Shown here: positions 1 through 22,658 of the stretch, one piece after another | Layout: each line of letters opens with the position of its first letter | Numbering within the stretch: position 1 is the first letter of the stretch | Source: Cercis canadensis | Lineage: Eukaryota; Streptophyta; Magnoliopsida; Fabales; Fabaceae | Direction of reading: 5' to 3' | Length of the DNA: 64,000 bases | Assembly (NCBI GenBank): GCA_003255065.1 | Contig: QAOA01006686.1 | Location: 332,913 to 396,912, forward strand | Translations under genes and position numbers: made by a program | Notes under the pieces: model-generated | Database searches by the model: none | Told to the model about the DNA's origin: nothing | What the model saw: only the letters and a program-made list of their open reading frames with translations

Positions 1-3000
1 TCTCTGAACCTATTCGCCACTGTCATGTCACTTACACAGTTGGCAATTATGGTTTCTGAGCAGAGCAAAATGCCCCAAAACAACAGCTGCCTCCGCCTAA
101 CACCAACCAATTTCAAGCCCCAAAAACCCAACACAATTATTTATTGTTACTTGTTGGTAGAATTCCAACTATTCACGGGTCATATATAGAATGGGTCGGG
201 CACAACAATCCTAAGTTAAGAATTTGGAACACAAACAACTTGAGCTGGTGTGAATGTGATTCATTAGCACTCATACTCCAAAGCTAAAGTCAGTATTGAG
301 GTAATGAACTCGGTAGAATTAAAAAGAGAGGAAAGTGGGAAAAATCATATACTTGTGAGAAAAGGTCACTAGTTATAGGTACAGGCGCGTGATGAGCCTA
401 TGAGATATGAAAATGTTGAGCTTGCCATGTGAGGCTCACGATGTTGGCTTCTTGTTGGTTGGGGATAAATCACAATAATAATAGGAATTTGTCACTTTAT
501 CACTTTCATTTTTGGATAATGCTACTCTTAAGTTAGTTAGGTAAATTTGGGTGAGACTTATCTAATAAATTTAATGTCATTGTAAATACATAAAAAAATT
601 GAGTTATTCAATATATACTAAAATAATCAATTCTTTATAAAATATAAAAATAATATAATATAAAAAAGTATGCCAAAAATATATTTAAAAAATTATATTT
701 TATTTCATTGTTCTTACATTTTATAAAAAATTATTTGTTTTAACATATACTAAGTGACTCAATTTTTTGACATCTTTACAATGACACTAAATTCATTGAA
801 TAGATCTCATTCAAACTCACTTAACTTGTTGGAGGTAGAGCTATCCCCAAAAAAAAAGAATGTGGTAAGATGACAAGCACCATAATAATAACTCCCAGCA
901 CATTGTGAGAAAATGTACCTATGCAATTAGGAAAACCTTGCACTGGCTAAAAATGTTGCATGCTATAGTGCACAAATAGACATAGAATAATAAATCTCAA
1001 CTGTTAGTTGATTTGGTGAACTCACATCGTGTTTTTATTCAACCCTTGTTATTATTTCCAGGCACAGCCCAAGTGCAAAAATATCAAGGTTAAAAGTCTA
1101 GGAACTAAGTTAAAACATGCAGTAAATAAATTGTACGAAAAGCAATATAAATATGTTTGTACGAACTAAGTTAAGACATGCAGCAAATTATGCGCAGATG
1201 TTTGTAAGAAAAATGAATTTATCCCATCGTTTTGCAGAGGCCTTGTCATTTTTGGAATAAGAGATTGAATGACCATCCCATGCATGTAAAAAGTAAAACA
1301 TAGAAGGTGAAAATAAAAGAGAGATCGGATTCATCTTCCTTCGCAAATCAATCGCCCTTGAGTATTGAAATATTATCAATTTGTCATCTCAGTAAAAGAA
1401 AAAAGAAAAGACAGAAGAATAAGGAAAAGTTCAAACATTGAGAATCTTTTTATTACGAAGACAAAAATTTGAGACTGAAGACAGCTAGACATTGGTGAAG
1501 CTCTCTTTGATCCTAGAGGTGTCAGTTCAGTGGCTCATATACATAGATGCTTATATTTCGCACTATGATTGCTAAACAACAATTCATCAAACACCTTACA
1601 GTGGAATCATATAGATAGGTCTTGTAGCTGATACAATAACCAAGGAAACACTGAATGGAAAATACATTTTGAAAAACAAGACACACATTTGCTTTTACTA
1701 AAAGAGGAAACCAGGTCCTAGCTAGGATTTGAAACAAAAATCCTCCACGTATATTAAACCTTCTCCTCTATGCAAAACTGCAAGATGAATATATCAGCAA
1801 AAAGAAAGGAGGATATAGTTATTGTATGGTACCTTGCACTTGCGTAGTTAGAACTCTGCGGTGCGGCTGTTATTTAAACCTTCTCATTTTCAAGGTAAAG
1901 GGAAGGAAAATTGATTATAGTAATGTCTTTTTCCCAATACATATTTTAGTGGATTATATTAATCTATTATTCTTCCATAAGCTGTAAATGGAGAAGCTAA
2001 GGGCATGTTTAGTTTTAGAAAAAATTTCATTTTATTAAAATTTGTAGAGAATTTCTTACAATACATGTCCTAAAGGTTTCATCACAAAGTAATGAAAGGA
2101 AATGTTCCTTTGATAAATAAAACAGCAAGGCCCCCCGACCAAAGTCACAAAAGGCTTCTAGCTATCTCTTGCTAAAGATCTTTCCTCCTTTTCTCTACTT
2201 TCCCTTTCTTTTCTTTTCTTTTTTTGATGACAAAACTGAAACCAACAAACCCAGCACTTTGTAAATGTGACCCTGGTTTGTGTCAAGATAATTTTCTGCA
2301 ACAATGATCAACAACCAAAGATTTCAAACTTGTGTGGCAAATGAGGCTTCCATCAGTGGGGATCATATGCTTACAAGTGTTGGGAACCACAGGATGTTGA
2401 GCAGAATGTGAAAAGTGAGTGGTCCTGGGTTAGGTTAAGGCTGCCTCTAGTACCATAGTACTAGAACAATCAAAGAGGGGCCTGCCACATCTTAAACCAA
2501 AATGGAAAGGAAGGTAACGTGGTCCATGCTGCTAAGAACTAAAATGTCAGACACTAGAGTACTACGTAAATACAGTGCTGCTGTAAGAACGGCAAAATAT
2601 GCAATTCTTGTTCTTTTCTCACCTGGTTTTGATCCATTCTCCTTAAAATTCCTAACGAAAACACAAAGAATGTTGGCTGAAAATATCTTTACACTTGCAT
2701 GATACATCCACCTATAATATAAGAATAAGATTCACTTGCTTTTACTTGGTTTGTATCAATCGCATTGTTTTACCTCTGGATTTGCCATCAAATCAGAGTT
2801 TTCATGAACTAAAACCACCTCCGTTTATGGTCTTAGAGTTGTACCTATGTTGAAGAACTGCTACCCCAGATCCACCAATACACTTGGGCTAAACATCTGC
2901 AAGTAACACAATACCCCTAAACACTTGATGGGCGTTACGCCATTTATTCAATCATGTACTTTCCACACTTGAAGTATACAAGCAAGAGGAAGCAACAACT

Positions 3001-3626
3001 TGGAACCCTTTCCTAAAATTACTGAAGCCAGTTAATAAAAGTTTCTCTGTTAAATTTCTTTTGCAACTATTAGCATGAATCAATGAACACAACTTGCTGG
3101 TTGTAATCACTACGATATTGGGTAAGATGTTTGTAAAGTCCATATATTAAAACAGTAAGGCAATAAGATGAGCACCAAAGTAGAATAATTTAAACATCCA
3201 CCAAAAAAATTACCAAAAAAAAAAAAAAGTCCATCAAAGAATTCAAAATTTCATTCACAGGCTTCCGAAAAAGAAACAGAATAGGAAGGAAAAACCAAAT
3301 TCAAAGTACACTAATCATTGGAGTTATTAACTCCCTTCTAAAACACAGATTTTCTACTTACATGGTTAACTAAATGTAAACAATATGCTCCGGCCCCCAG
3401 GTATGCCTCTTACCTACAATGTTAGTCTTCCTCAGCAATCCCTCTAAGCTTTACAGTATCCCTTCCATTTCTTACCTTCTGTAACTATTCTAAACCTTTA
3501 AAAATCTGAATGGCAAAAGAATGCTACCTTGTCAGGTATAATTGTCAGACTACGGTGTCAATAATATTAATCAATGGTATCTAGCTTGAATAGGCTGTTC
3601 AAACTATATGCTACCCTACCATTATG
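1..3626. other. Noncoding region left of the UBP8-like gene
   Basis: No credible coding exon is seen on either strand. The short open frames here lack domain resemblance and splice-consistent neighbours. The part just left of 3627 should hold the 3' UTR of the minus-strand deubiquitinase gene. The only organised structure I recognise is the fold-back element at 514-848. The rest is AT-rich sequence with short homopolymer runs. Confidence 0.6.
514..848. mobile_element. MITE-like fold-back element with long inverted arms
   Basis: The two halves are imperfect reverse complements over more than 100 bases. The left arm begins GGATAATGCTAC at 514 and the right arm ends gtagagctatcc near 846. Shared blocks inside the arms include GTCATTGTAAA, AAAAATTGAGT and TTTATAAAAT, in the same order on opposite strands. 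The centre is nearly pure A/T. There is no coding capacity. This architecture fits a non-autonomous miniature inverted-repeat element. I could not define a target-site duplication because the right flank is a poly-A run, so the superfamily is open. Confidence 0.65.
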
Positions 3627-13842
<10,216 letters not shown>

Positions 13843-14204
13843 TGTATAGAGAAAGATTTAGAAATTGCTTCGCAAAATGCAGATCATTTCATGACCAAGG
13901 GCCAGGGGGGAGACAGGAGAGAGAGAAAGGGGAGAGAATGGCGGATTTGCAGAGAAACAAGTGGAGCTTTTCTGTGAAGAGGACGCAAGGAGGGAAAAAT
14001 ATATCGATAAGTAAAGTTTATGGTTAGTTATTTAAATATTCATATCACAAATAAAAATAAATAATTAAAATAATTTATATAGTTTATATAGTTTATTTTA
14101 TTTAATAAATTTGTAAGATTTATATGAGACATATAAAATATATTTGTCTAAATCATATTTATGATTATGATATCGATATTATATGTGATATTAAATTATT
14201 AACC
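13843..14204. other. 5' flank of the UBP8-like gene
   Basis: This interval should contain the 5' UTR and core promoter of the minus-strand deubiquitinase gene. It is purine-rich near the gene (gggagacaggagagagagaaagg around 13908) and becomes strongly AT-rich beyond 14020. I see no second gene facing away from it. Confidence 0.5.
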
Positions 14205-14484
14205 TTACTAAAGCTGAGCTATGGGGTCTTGTCTATAGGACTCGTTTGGCTTGGTCACTGGGTGCTCAGAAAGTGGTTGTTGCGACTCATAGTGCAGCCT
14301 TTAACTTCTGCACCACTGTGATAACATATGTCACCCTTGGTTCTCTCTTATTTGGAAGCTTCGAGATATGCTAAGTTGCAATTGGGAGTTGGTTTTCACC
14401 CATATTTACAGAGAAGGCAACCGGTTTGCGGATGCTCTAGCTATAGAAGCTCATTCCGTTGGGTTCACCATTGATCAATTCTAG
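14205..14484 (+). pseudogene. Decayed RNase H-like domain from a non-LTR retroelement
   Basis: Two adjacent frames together read as a plant RVT_3/RNase H-like domain. Frame 1 from 14213 begins AELWGLVYRTRLAWSLGAQK and runs on to VITYVT. After a frameshift near 14332 it continues HPWFSLIWKLRDMLSCNW and then HIYREGNRFADALA, ending at TAG 14482-14484. The usual ETDS acidic residue reads ATHS, so the catalytic Asp is lost, while the later ADAL Asp is kept. This domain typically sits at the C-terminus of plant LINE polyproteins or in domesticated RNase H-like genes. With a frameshift, a lost catalytic residue and no reverse transcriptase beside it, this is a relic. Confidence 0.75.
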
Positions 14485-14605
14485 GTTCCCCCTCTTGCTT
14501 GAAGCATGTTTTCTTGGAGGACAATGTTAGTGTGGCTTTGCATAGAAATGTGTTGATGTAGTTTCTTTCTGCTTTTCTAGGCTTTGCCTCGTAGTTTACC
14601 AAAAT

Positions 14606-14607
<2 letters not shown>

Positions 14608-14642
<35 letters not shown>
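14608..14642. repeat. (TA)n microsatellite
   Basis: About 17 uninterrupted TA units lie just downstream of the RNase H relic. The tract is a simple repeat with no coding potential and is likely length-variable. Confidence 0.95.
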
Positions 14643-14644
<2 letters not shown>

Positions 14645-17058
14645 GTAATGAATTTTAGATTTGGATACTCTCTCTTATGTGAAAGATATCTCGTTGAGTT
14701 TTTTTAATAAAATATTACAATTTTTATAATGATTATTATATTTTTGAAAATTCACTCTTAATTATTTTATTAATAGATGTTTAAGTGCATTTTACTTTTA
14801 TGAAATACACCTTTTATTTTATTAATAGATGATACATTGTATTACATGAGTTTTTTTTAGTACATTGCATTACATGAGTAAAAGAATTGACATAATTACT
14901 AAAATTAAACAAACATATAATTGTATCTTTATATAACATCTCATTAGTTATGCAGCTTATGCTACATTTTGGTTGGTAATATATTTTTCAAATAATAAAT
15001 ACCAATTTAAAGTGGTTTAGTTGTTTAAGACCAGTTGAGTCACTAAGTAGTGATTTTGGGGACTAATAAAAAATTAAATATAGGCAGAGAAAACCACAGA
15101 AGAAAAATGTCAAAAGTTGAGAAAACTTCATGAAATTTTGAGATCGTTTTCCTTTTTTCTTTCAGTTTTTTGAACTTTTGGTTTTATATTCTTCAATCAT
15201 TAAGAAGGAAGAAAAACTACTAATAGTTCATTGGGTGACACCTTCTTTCTTGCAATAGTATGGATATCACTTTTTATTGGCAGTCTATGTGGCAAAAATT
15301 TATTAGATATTGCAGTAGACCTTTCTCCTCCAAGTACACATGCATTATACATCCACACTGTTACTTATATTCTCAGGCATGGGGTTTTTATAATTTATCC
15401 CCGATTTATTGAAATACTACTAAACCATGAAATCAGCATTACAATTAGCACAAGAAGCCTCCATAGCTCTATCTCCAAAATAACATGAACTAAAGTTTGC
15501 TAATAATAAATAATCATTACTCATTAACATAACCAAAACAACAGCTGACCCCAATAAGAGCTTCAAATTCAGAGAACCTGTGAAAGGTCAGGAAAAGGCA
15601 ACAATGAAGTTCTTGGACTTCACACAATAAAAAATTTGATTGAATAATACCCTTTATTTTCTATACAAACAGTATCACTCTGATTTATTTTAGAAAAAAT
15701 TGTTTAGTTAAAAAGCATTTTTCGTCCTTAAAATTTAATGTAATCTCAATATTATATTACAATATTGACTATCTTCTTTTTGTTGTCAATTTTTCTAGAC
15801 ATTTATCCTTGTATATATACGGTCAAGATCTAATAAACACCATATATTTACCCATTATAGATCTCAACAAGCGTAAAGAAGGTGTAACAAAAATAGTAAG
15901 CAAGTGTCATTTTCAGTCTTAATATAAGTGGGAAGTGGCAATGTAAAATATGTGTAACAAATGAAAATAAAATCAGAATAATGCCATACTCTTCCATATT
16001 TAGTGTTCATTAAGTTAATAATCAAACCAAGAAGTTGGATACTAAAATCTTTAAATAAAAAAACAAAATGATAACAATGGATGAACACTTGGATCAAGAG
16101 AAGACATAACGATTAATTCAAAACCATTTTCTATTGAATCAGAATTATATTAATAATTTGTAATCCCCAAAGAAATGTAACAAAAGATGACACCTACAAT
16201 ATACATCAATAAAGTTGTGTGTCAATACTGAAAAATTTGTGATATTTGTATTGGACAAGATAGAATAATAGAGTTTACAAATCATCATATCCAAGAATTT
16301 TTTTTTAAGTTTACACCAGTACATAACTCTTAAATTGTGTATTATAATCTTCTCCGTGCCAAAAAAACTACATGCCATAATACGATACTGCATGAACAAC
16401 GAGGAGTGAAAAACACTATATTGAAGAAATAGAAAAGGACATGAGCTCAAAATCCAGCTTTGGCATACCCGTGATCGACTGGTTAAACTAGCCAGTAGCC
16501 ATGTGACCCTCCACCTAAACGTAATTTGTTGCAAATGCAATTGATCTCGACCGAAAAAAAAAATCGCATTTCATGGTTTTAAAAGTTATCGCCTTTCATA
16601 AATACAAAAAAGGAAAAAAGAAAACATTTCTACACCACCGTACAAATAAATGTACACCACAAATGTGAATGTTATACACCAACTACTTAAAAGAATAATT
16701 CTGCAAAGATTTCCCCATATATTTGGTATCTACTAAAGAAAGCCAAAAAATCCCATCTAGAGGTTGACAGATTTTTATTAAAATCTCTCTCTCCAATCCA
16801 GTTAAACAACCGGATCTTAGACGTAAAAATTTACATCAGAGATTCCGATAAATTATCAGAATTTTCTATAACTTATCAGCAGGCTTCCAGATGTTGATTC
16901 ATATCATATAGCTACCAGAGAGACCTTAATTTCCATAAACAGGGGAAATGCAGATGGTACTACGATACCGCATTAATGTCAGCATACGCAGCTTAAATTG
17001 TACCCCACAAATCCACAGCAGAAACCAGAAATGCGAGGTGAACTTTAAGGCAGGCAAC
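14643..17058. other. AT-rich intergenic DNA
   Basis: Nothing with domain resemblance or coherent splice structure is visible. The right end, roughly 16850-17058, is likely the 3' UTR of the minus-strand coiled-coil gene. A short stretch at 16461-16560 ending in a run of about ten A residues looks vaguely SINE-like, but I could not support that. Confidence 0.5.
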
Positions 17059-20047
17059 TCAACTGTAGTAGCGAGAGCCAGTGTCATAGACACGGCCACC
17101 AGGGTATGGGCCTCTCGGCTCAAATCCTTGATCTCTTGCACCACCACCAAGAAATCGGGCCCGTTCTCTGTAAGGATCAAAGTGATCAGCACTATAGCCT
17201 CGTTGCAATTCCCCGACTGGAGCTGATGAGTTATTAACACTGTAACCATGGGGATCACCCGGGGCCATGCCACTGCTAGGGTAAGGATCCCTTGTTTTTC
17301 GCTGGTACTGGTGTTGTCTAGCATGTGATTCCCTTCGAAGAAATTCATCTCTACGACTAGCATGCTGGGCCCGGAGTGATGCCAATTTTTCCTCGTATTG
17401 AGCATTGATTGCATTTATTTTCTGGAAATGAAGAATACATTAAACTTAGTAGAAGTTTATAGGAAATTAGGAATAGAATAAATATGGTTTAAGTGAACAT
17501 CTGAAAACCTTCACAGAACTTAACATGTATAAGACCCTCTCTCCCATCCCCAGGGTGCTGTCAAAAACCAGTTATAAAACATGGTGGCAGAGATTTTTTT
17601 CAATAAAAAACCAAAAATTTGTACAATATTTTTGTTGTTGTTCTGAATATATAAATGCAACAACAGATTACCCACAGTTTAGGTACAAGCCAAAAAGCAA
17701 AGTTCTTTAGCAAATAGCCAAGAAAGCTGCCCGTAGCAGCAACACTCAGAATCAGAGAACTAATACAGTATCAAGATCAGCCAATACTTAAGAGCTAGTT
17801 TGTACTGTAAATGACACAAGCAGCAGTATAAAGTTTCTTTATTCACTTGCAGAAACCTATATGCAAAACTAGCCATTATAAATTTAAGTAGAGGACAAGA
17901 ACCTATTCTGTAGTGTGTGCGTGTGTATTGACTGGAGTTTTTGCAAAAATAACGGCATCCCAGTTGGAAGATGTATAAAGTACAACTGATGAACACTTCC
18001 CTCCAAAGGGCACCTGATAAAACCCACGACCAAGTGTACATTTATGCACTCGTCCGTTTTAAGTTTATTGAAATTCTCCTGTATACAACTGCCAGACATA
18101 GAAACAAAGAAGAAAACTATCTTTTCTTCTGAAACTTTGTTGATGGAAAAGAGATTGTTAGCAATCCATTGATAGACTTGCAGTTCAATCCATGCTAATT
18201 GGATGATACCGCAGAAGGATCCATTTCCAACACTTCCAAGCTTCTGCCACTGTTATCCCCTCTTCCATAAGAAGAATAATTAACCACACTTAATCTTTGG
18301 ACAAGCAATCCATTCTAAAAAATTGCATAACGGATTTGTACTGAAAATGAAGCCAGTTCTTAAAGAGAAGCAAGTGTAGGTTGACTTTACAGTGGGACCA
18401 CAGAACACACAACAATACGATGAACGTCCTAAAGTGGATATTCCATGAAGAAAGGGGGAATTTGAGCACTCTAATAAAGCTTGCCCCCTAACTCCTCACC
18501 AAGANNNNNNNNNNNNNNNNNNNNNAAACAAAAAAAAAAAAAAAAACCACCAAAAATAGAATTTTGGGCATTTCTAGAACCAGGTAATATACTAATAATG
18601 TTAACAGGAACCAAAGAAGAAGATAAAGCCTGACAATCTAAACTAACCTCTCTGTGTCTGGCATTTTCAGCATCTTCAGCATCATTCTGTTCTTTGCCTA
18701 ATTTCTTAATATCATCCAGAAACTTCTGCTCAAGACCTTCAAAAGTTTGTGATAAGATATTTCCTTCATATCCAACATCCATATCTTCTTCATGGGCCTG
18801 AGATCTGGAATCAATGTTGCCCTGGTTCTGCAAAGCCAACTTAGGATCAGGCCTCTGACCCTGAAAATAGGATCTTGAAGCATCACCCCCTTGACCTACA
18901 CTATGACAGGCAATGGTTCCCCTAAGTATAGCAGCTTGAAAATGATTTCCATAATACATATCATTTAAAGCTCAAAGATTTCCATAATGCATATTAACAA
19001 ATTGAATCTTGACATTTAAAACATGGAATATTATGTTATAACAATTCAACATTTGGACAGTTTCTGCAAATGTGACATTGCCTGCCGAACAAGAATTTGA
19101 CCATAATCAAACTGAAGTACAAACACCAAAAGTTTCATTCATCCTTTATAGATTAAGAAATGCTTCTAAGTATGCTCATTGAAAATGAATAAATTTTATG
19201 GGTAAATATGTAGGGTAAGGAAAAGGCACATATAGATAGGGCATTTGCAATAATTTGAAAATATATCACATTTAAACTCATTTTGCCGCCTAATCAAGTT
19301 ACATGATATCGTCAACAATTTATTCCGCAAAGGACTTCCTCACCTGACTGTCCCATGGGATATTACCTCACATCTCCTTTAGTAACAGAAAGCTCCATGG
19401 CGTAGGATACAAGAAAAGCTAACAAATACAAAGAATTAAATTTTTTCAGATTCTAGTAATAAATGCCTAACTCTCAGTACAAAGATCTGCATAAACTATT
19501 ATGGCTAAAAACTTATGACCAAATATTCAACATATTAACCTTGTTAAACATGGAGATATTATCACACATACTACTTCTAGAGTGCAGAAAAATAACTGTG
19601 AATCATGAAAACTTGTATCCAGGATATCAAGTTACAACTTCATTTCGTGTCTTTCATACGAGAAGCCCCTAAGTTTCCATAATAGTACTCATTTTTGTTT
19701 AATCCAGATGCAGTGTTTAACTGGGTTAGTAGAAATTCATTGAGGGAGACCTTAACACACAAGCACAGGCATGTATGCAGAAGCAATAAACAACACTTGC
19801 CTTCATTAAATATACGAGATGCCATTGAATTGGACATATTTGGTCCATCCATTTCCCATCTCCACTGACCCTCTGGCTTGGAATTTACATAAGGATTCTC
19901 CCTCTCTGGTGTGAAGGCCTCCAGCCGTCCTTCAAAATTACCAGAATTGGATTCCATGACTTCCATCCTCTGCCCAGTCATATGATGCATCTGGGCAGCA
20001 ACATAAGTATTGGCTGCTGGATCACCATACTGCCCCTGCCGTCTCAT
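17059..20047 (-). CDS. Uncharacterised plant protein with central charged coiled coil
   Basis: Three coding exons (20047-19801, 18895-18648, 17421-17059) join in phase to 285 aa. I recognise this as a conserved plant family but know no assigned function. The N-terminus (MRRQGQYGDPAANTYVAAQM) is Gln/Met-rich and low in order. A central stretch of about 60 residues starting at EGLEQKFLDDIKKLGKEQND is strongly charged with heptad-like spacing, typical of a coiled coil. The C-terminus is rich in Arg, Gly, Tyr and Pro (for example RGPYPGGRVYDTGSRYYS), like a disordered tail. There is no signal peptide or membrane segment. The first coding intron uses a GC donor (GAAG|GCAAGT at 19801/19800). That choice is forced by frame and gives the junction NEGQGGDAS. 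A transcribed 5' exon probably lies at 21215-21345. Confidence 0.85.
18505..18525. other. Assembly gap (21 N) in an intron
   Basis: Twenty-one N lie beside a poly-A run, inside intron 2 of the coiled-coil gene. The gap does not touch coding sequence. Homopolymer slippage is a likely cause. Confidence 0.95.
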
Positions 20048-21214
20048 TGTTATCAAAATTAAAAAGGCAGCTCCAAACCCAGACTGCAAGTGATTAAATG
20101 ATTCCATGTAAAGAAATAGAATAGTCCACTAGAAGAAAGAAACAGAAGTTGTAGCATAATGCACTAGTACAAATTTAGGGAGTGAAGCCCAAATGAATGC
20201 CATCTTCTGATGGGATTTTATATCAAGAACTAGATCCTTAGAGAAAATCAGAATGATATTTTCCTAGTTTCAATCATCTTAGATATGTTCTCAAAACTTT
20301 CACAACCAGGCATCACATATTACAACCCCCCAACTCCAGATCAATGCACATAAAAGAACTTTTGAAACCAACAAGCAACAAGCAGCTTAACGTGTTTGGC
20401 ATACTAGTAATGTCAGGACCAGTAATGTCAGGATGGGAAGCAACAAGACACACGAACAAGTCAACAAGAAGCATAAAATTTCATAAAAGGAAAGCGTAAG
20501 TGCCACAGCATTGCCGTTAATCACAAATTAACTTTGAATCCAAAAGGTCTCAACTTCAATATAAATTGCAAAATGCAACAAACATTTCAAATTTTAATTT
20601 CAAGTATTGTAACATAGGCATCCAAGAAACATTTTTTTATACATAACCAGCAAAAAGATAGAATCCTAATTCCGATAAGATAAGCTATTTTGCCTTGATT
20701 TAAGCCAATGTATGTAATGGGACGAGAGACAAAAAGATCAAAGAACTGTTTTAAACCACTCTTAATAAAATTTCATTTTTTATTTAGAAAAACATAGAAG
20801 TTGGGTCAACATATCATCCTGGTGATAAAACACCAAAAAAAAAAAATTGCAATCATGCAGGACCATATCAAAATGTTAAAAAACATCTTTATTAGGGTAG
20901 GTAAGGAAAGCTACTAAGCATATATTGCTGGCCCAGACACCCCAGTTGCTGAAGGCACAAGCCAGCTAGCTATAACCTATTCCCATCAAACGCATATGAG
21001 AAAACAAAATGACCCCAAGAGACACAAACATAAATTAAAACGACAACAGCTATACCACCGAGAGTAAATTAGAACCCTAATGCAATTCTAAGAGTATGAC
21101 AGCAAAACCTGCGCGAGATAACTATCCAACAATTCAGAACAATAATACTAAGTGAGCTAAAGATTGAAGAAGATAAAGAAATACAAAAATAAACAGGGGA
21201 AAAAAATTACTTAC

Positions 21215-21345
21215 GTGATATTTATTATTATTTATTACACTCTTCGTTGCATCTTCTTCTCTTGGGACTGAAGATGTAGAAAACGAAAGTGAGCACTGTG
21301 TTGGTCTTAAATGGCGAGGCTTTTGGATCCGGATTATATCCATTT
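21215..21345 (-). other. Probable 5' exon of the coiled-coil gene
   Basis: A donor CAC|GTAAGT sits at 21215/21214 on the minus strand, and a matching acceptor TTGCAG lies at 20086-20084, 36 bases before the ATG at 20047. The exon is open in one frame from an ATG at 21343 (43 codons), and that frame stays open and in phase across the intron into MRRQGQ. It is therefore either 5' UTR or an N-terminal extension of 56 residues. The downstream Met is preferred because it starts the part that looks conserved. Confidence 0.5.
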
Positions 21346-21350
21346 AAGAA

Positions 21351-22658
21351 TGGAAAAGCGTCGGGTCGGTTGTGGACCACATATGCATTCTAGAATCCAT
21401 CGAGTAGATATTTTTCCCCGGATCCATAAGAAAGTCTAGAATATCAAAAATAAATTCTTAAAAAAGGAAATTTGGAGATTTTATTTTGTTTATGGTATTT
21501 ATTTTTTTTTGTGAACAGTTTATGGTATTTATTGTATTTAAATGAAAATGATTTGATTTTGATTCACTATAAAGAATTGTACAATCTGCCTATAATTCTG
21601 GTGCAACCTAACTAGTATCTATTTTTTTACTAAAAAAATAATAGTAAACTTGCAAACATGAAATATTAGGTATTATCTAATAATAGGAGTTAAACTTAAG
21701 AAGAATATATTTTTAAATAATAATGCGTCGAGATACACACATATACATGATCCATTCATTGGCATGGATTTTATCTCCAAATGAACTTTAAAAATAACTT
21801 CCATAAATATTTTTTCAATCAACATGAAATTATGGCTTGAAAATACTGTTTTAATCTTTATATTTTTTTTAATTTTTAAGTTGGCTCGTAGATATGTTTT
21901 TAGATCAACGCTATTTTCATGACATAATTCTTTAATTGATGTGAAAATTTACATTTTGAAGACACACTCTACAAATCTCATACATATGCTTCCATTTCAA
22001 GACATAATCTTTAATATTTAATTGAAATAAACTTACTCTTCAGAATAGCAGAATACTTTTGATTTTCATAAATGCGATCTCTATGTCTATACAGCATGGT
22101 CTAATACGTAGTGATAACCCTTTTTCTTATTGCAGCTCGAGGCTTGAGCGTATTCACTACACAATTCTCAGCATGCTATAATGTGCTTCACAAAACAATA
22201 ATATTTCGTAAAAGATTTTAAAATTACATACCAGGCACAGATTCCTATAGCTCAATTTAGCTCAGATTTATGTAACACATATTTTTCCCTCTTTTATTTT
22301 TTCATCTGATTTTTCCTTTTATTTAAAACTACTATTTATAGTAAGTTTCTGAAATCCCAAGGAATCAATGTCCTTTCAATTTCCCGTCCTTTTTAGCTCA
22401 AAATCCAATATTCAGTAAATATGAAAATGTGTTATGAAAGCACTACTTATAAGTACCTTAAGATGTGCTGTCAGTGACATTGTGATGCAATTATCATATG
22501 TTCATATCTTATTCATATCACTTCTCATCTCTCAAATAAACAAATAGACACTATTGGTTCATGCCTCTTGATAGTTGATATACACAGCATAATAAAACAC
22601 TAGGTAACAATATACGCAAAGCAAAAGTGCAATCTGAGATCAGTTGTTCGCTGAACAT
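21351..22658. other. AT-rich intergenic DNA
   Basis: No gene is seen. The left edge should hold the promoter of the coiled-coil gene and the right edge the 3' UTR of the ML-domain gene, both on the minus strand. Near 21495-21540 there is a short direct repeat of tttatggtatttatt separated by about 20 bases. Confidence 0.5.

Noticed and set aside
2492..2707. Overlapping frames on both strands at 2.5-2.7 kb
   Set aside because: No domain resemblance and no splice-compatible partners; likely chance.
16461..16560. Short segment ending in poly-A that looks like a SINE
   Set aside because: No box A/box B at proper spacing and no target duplication found.
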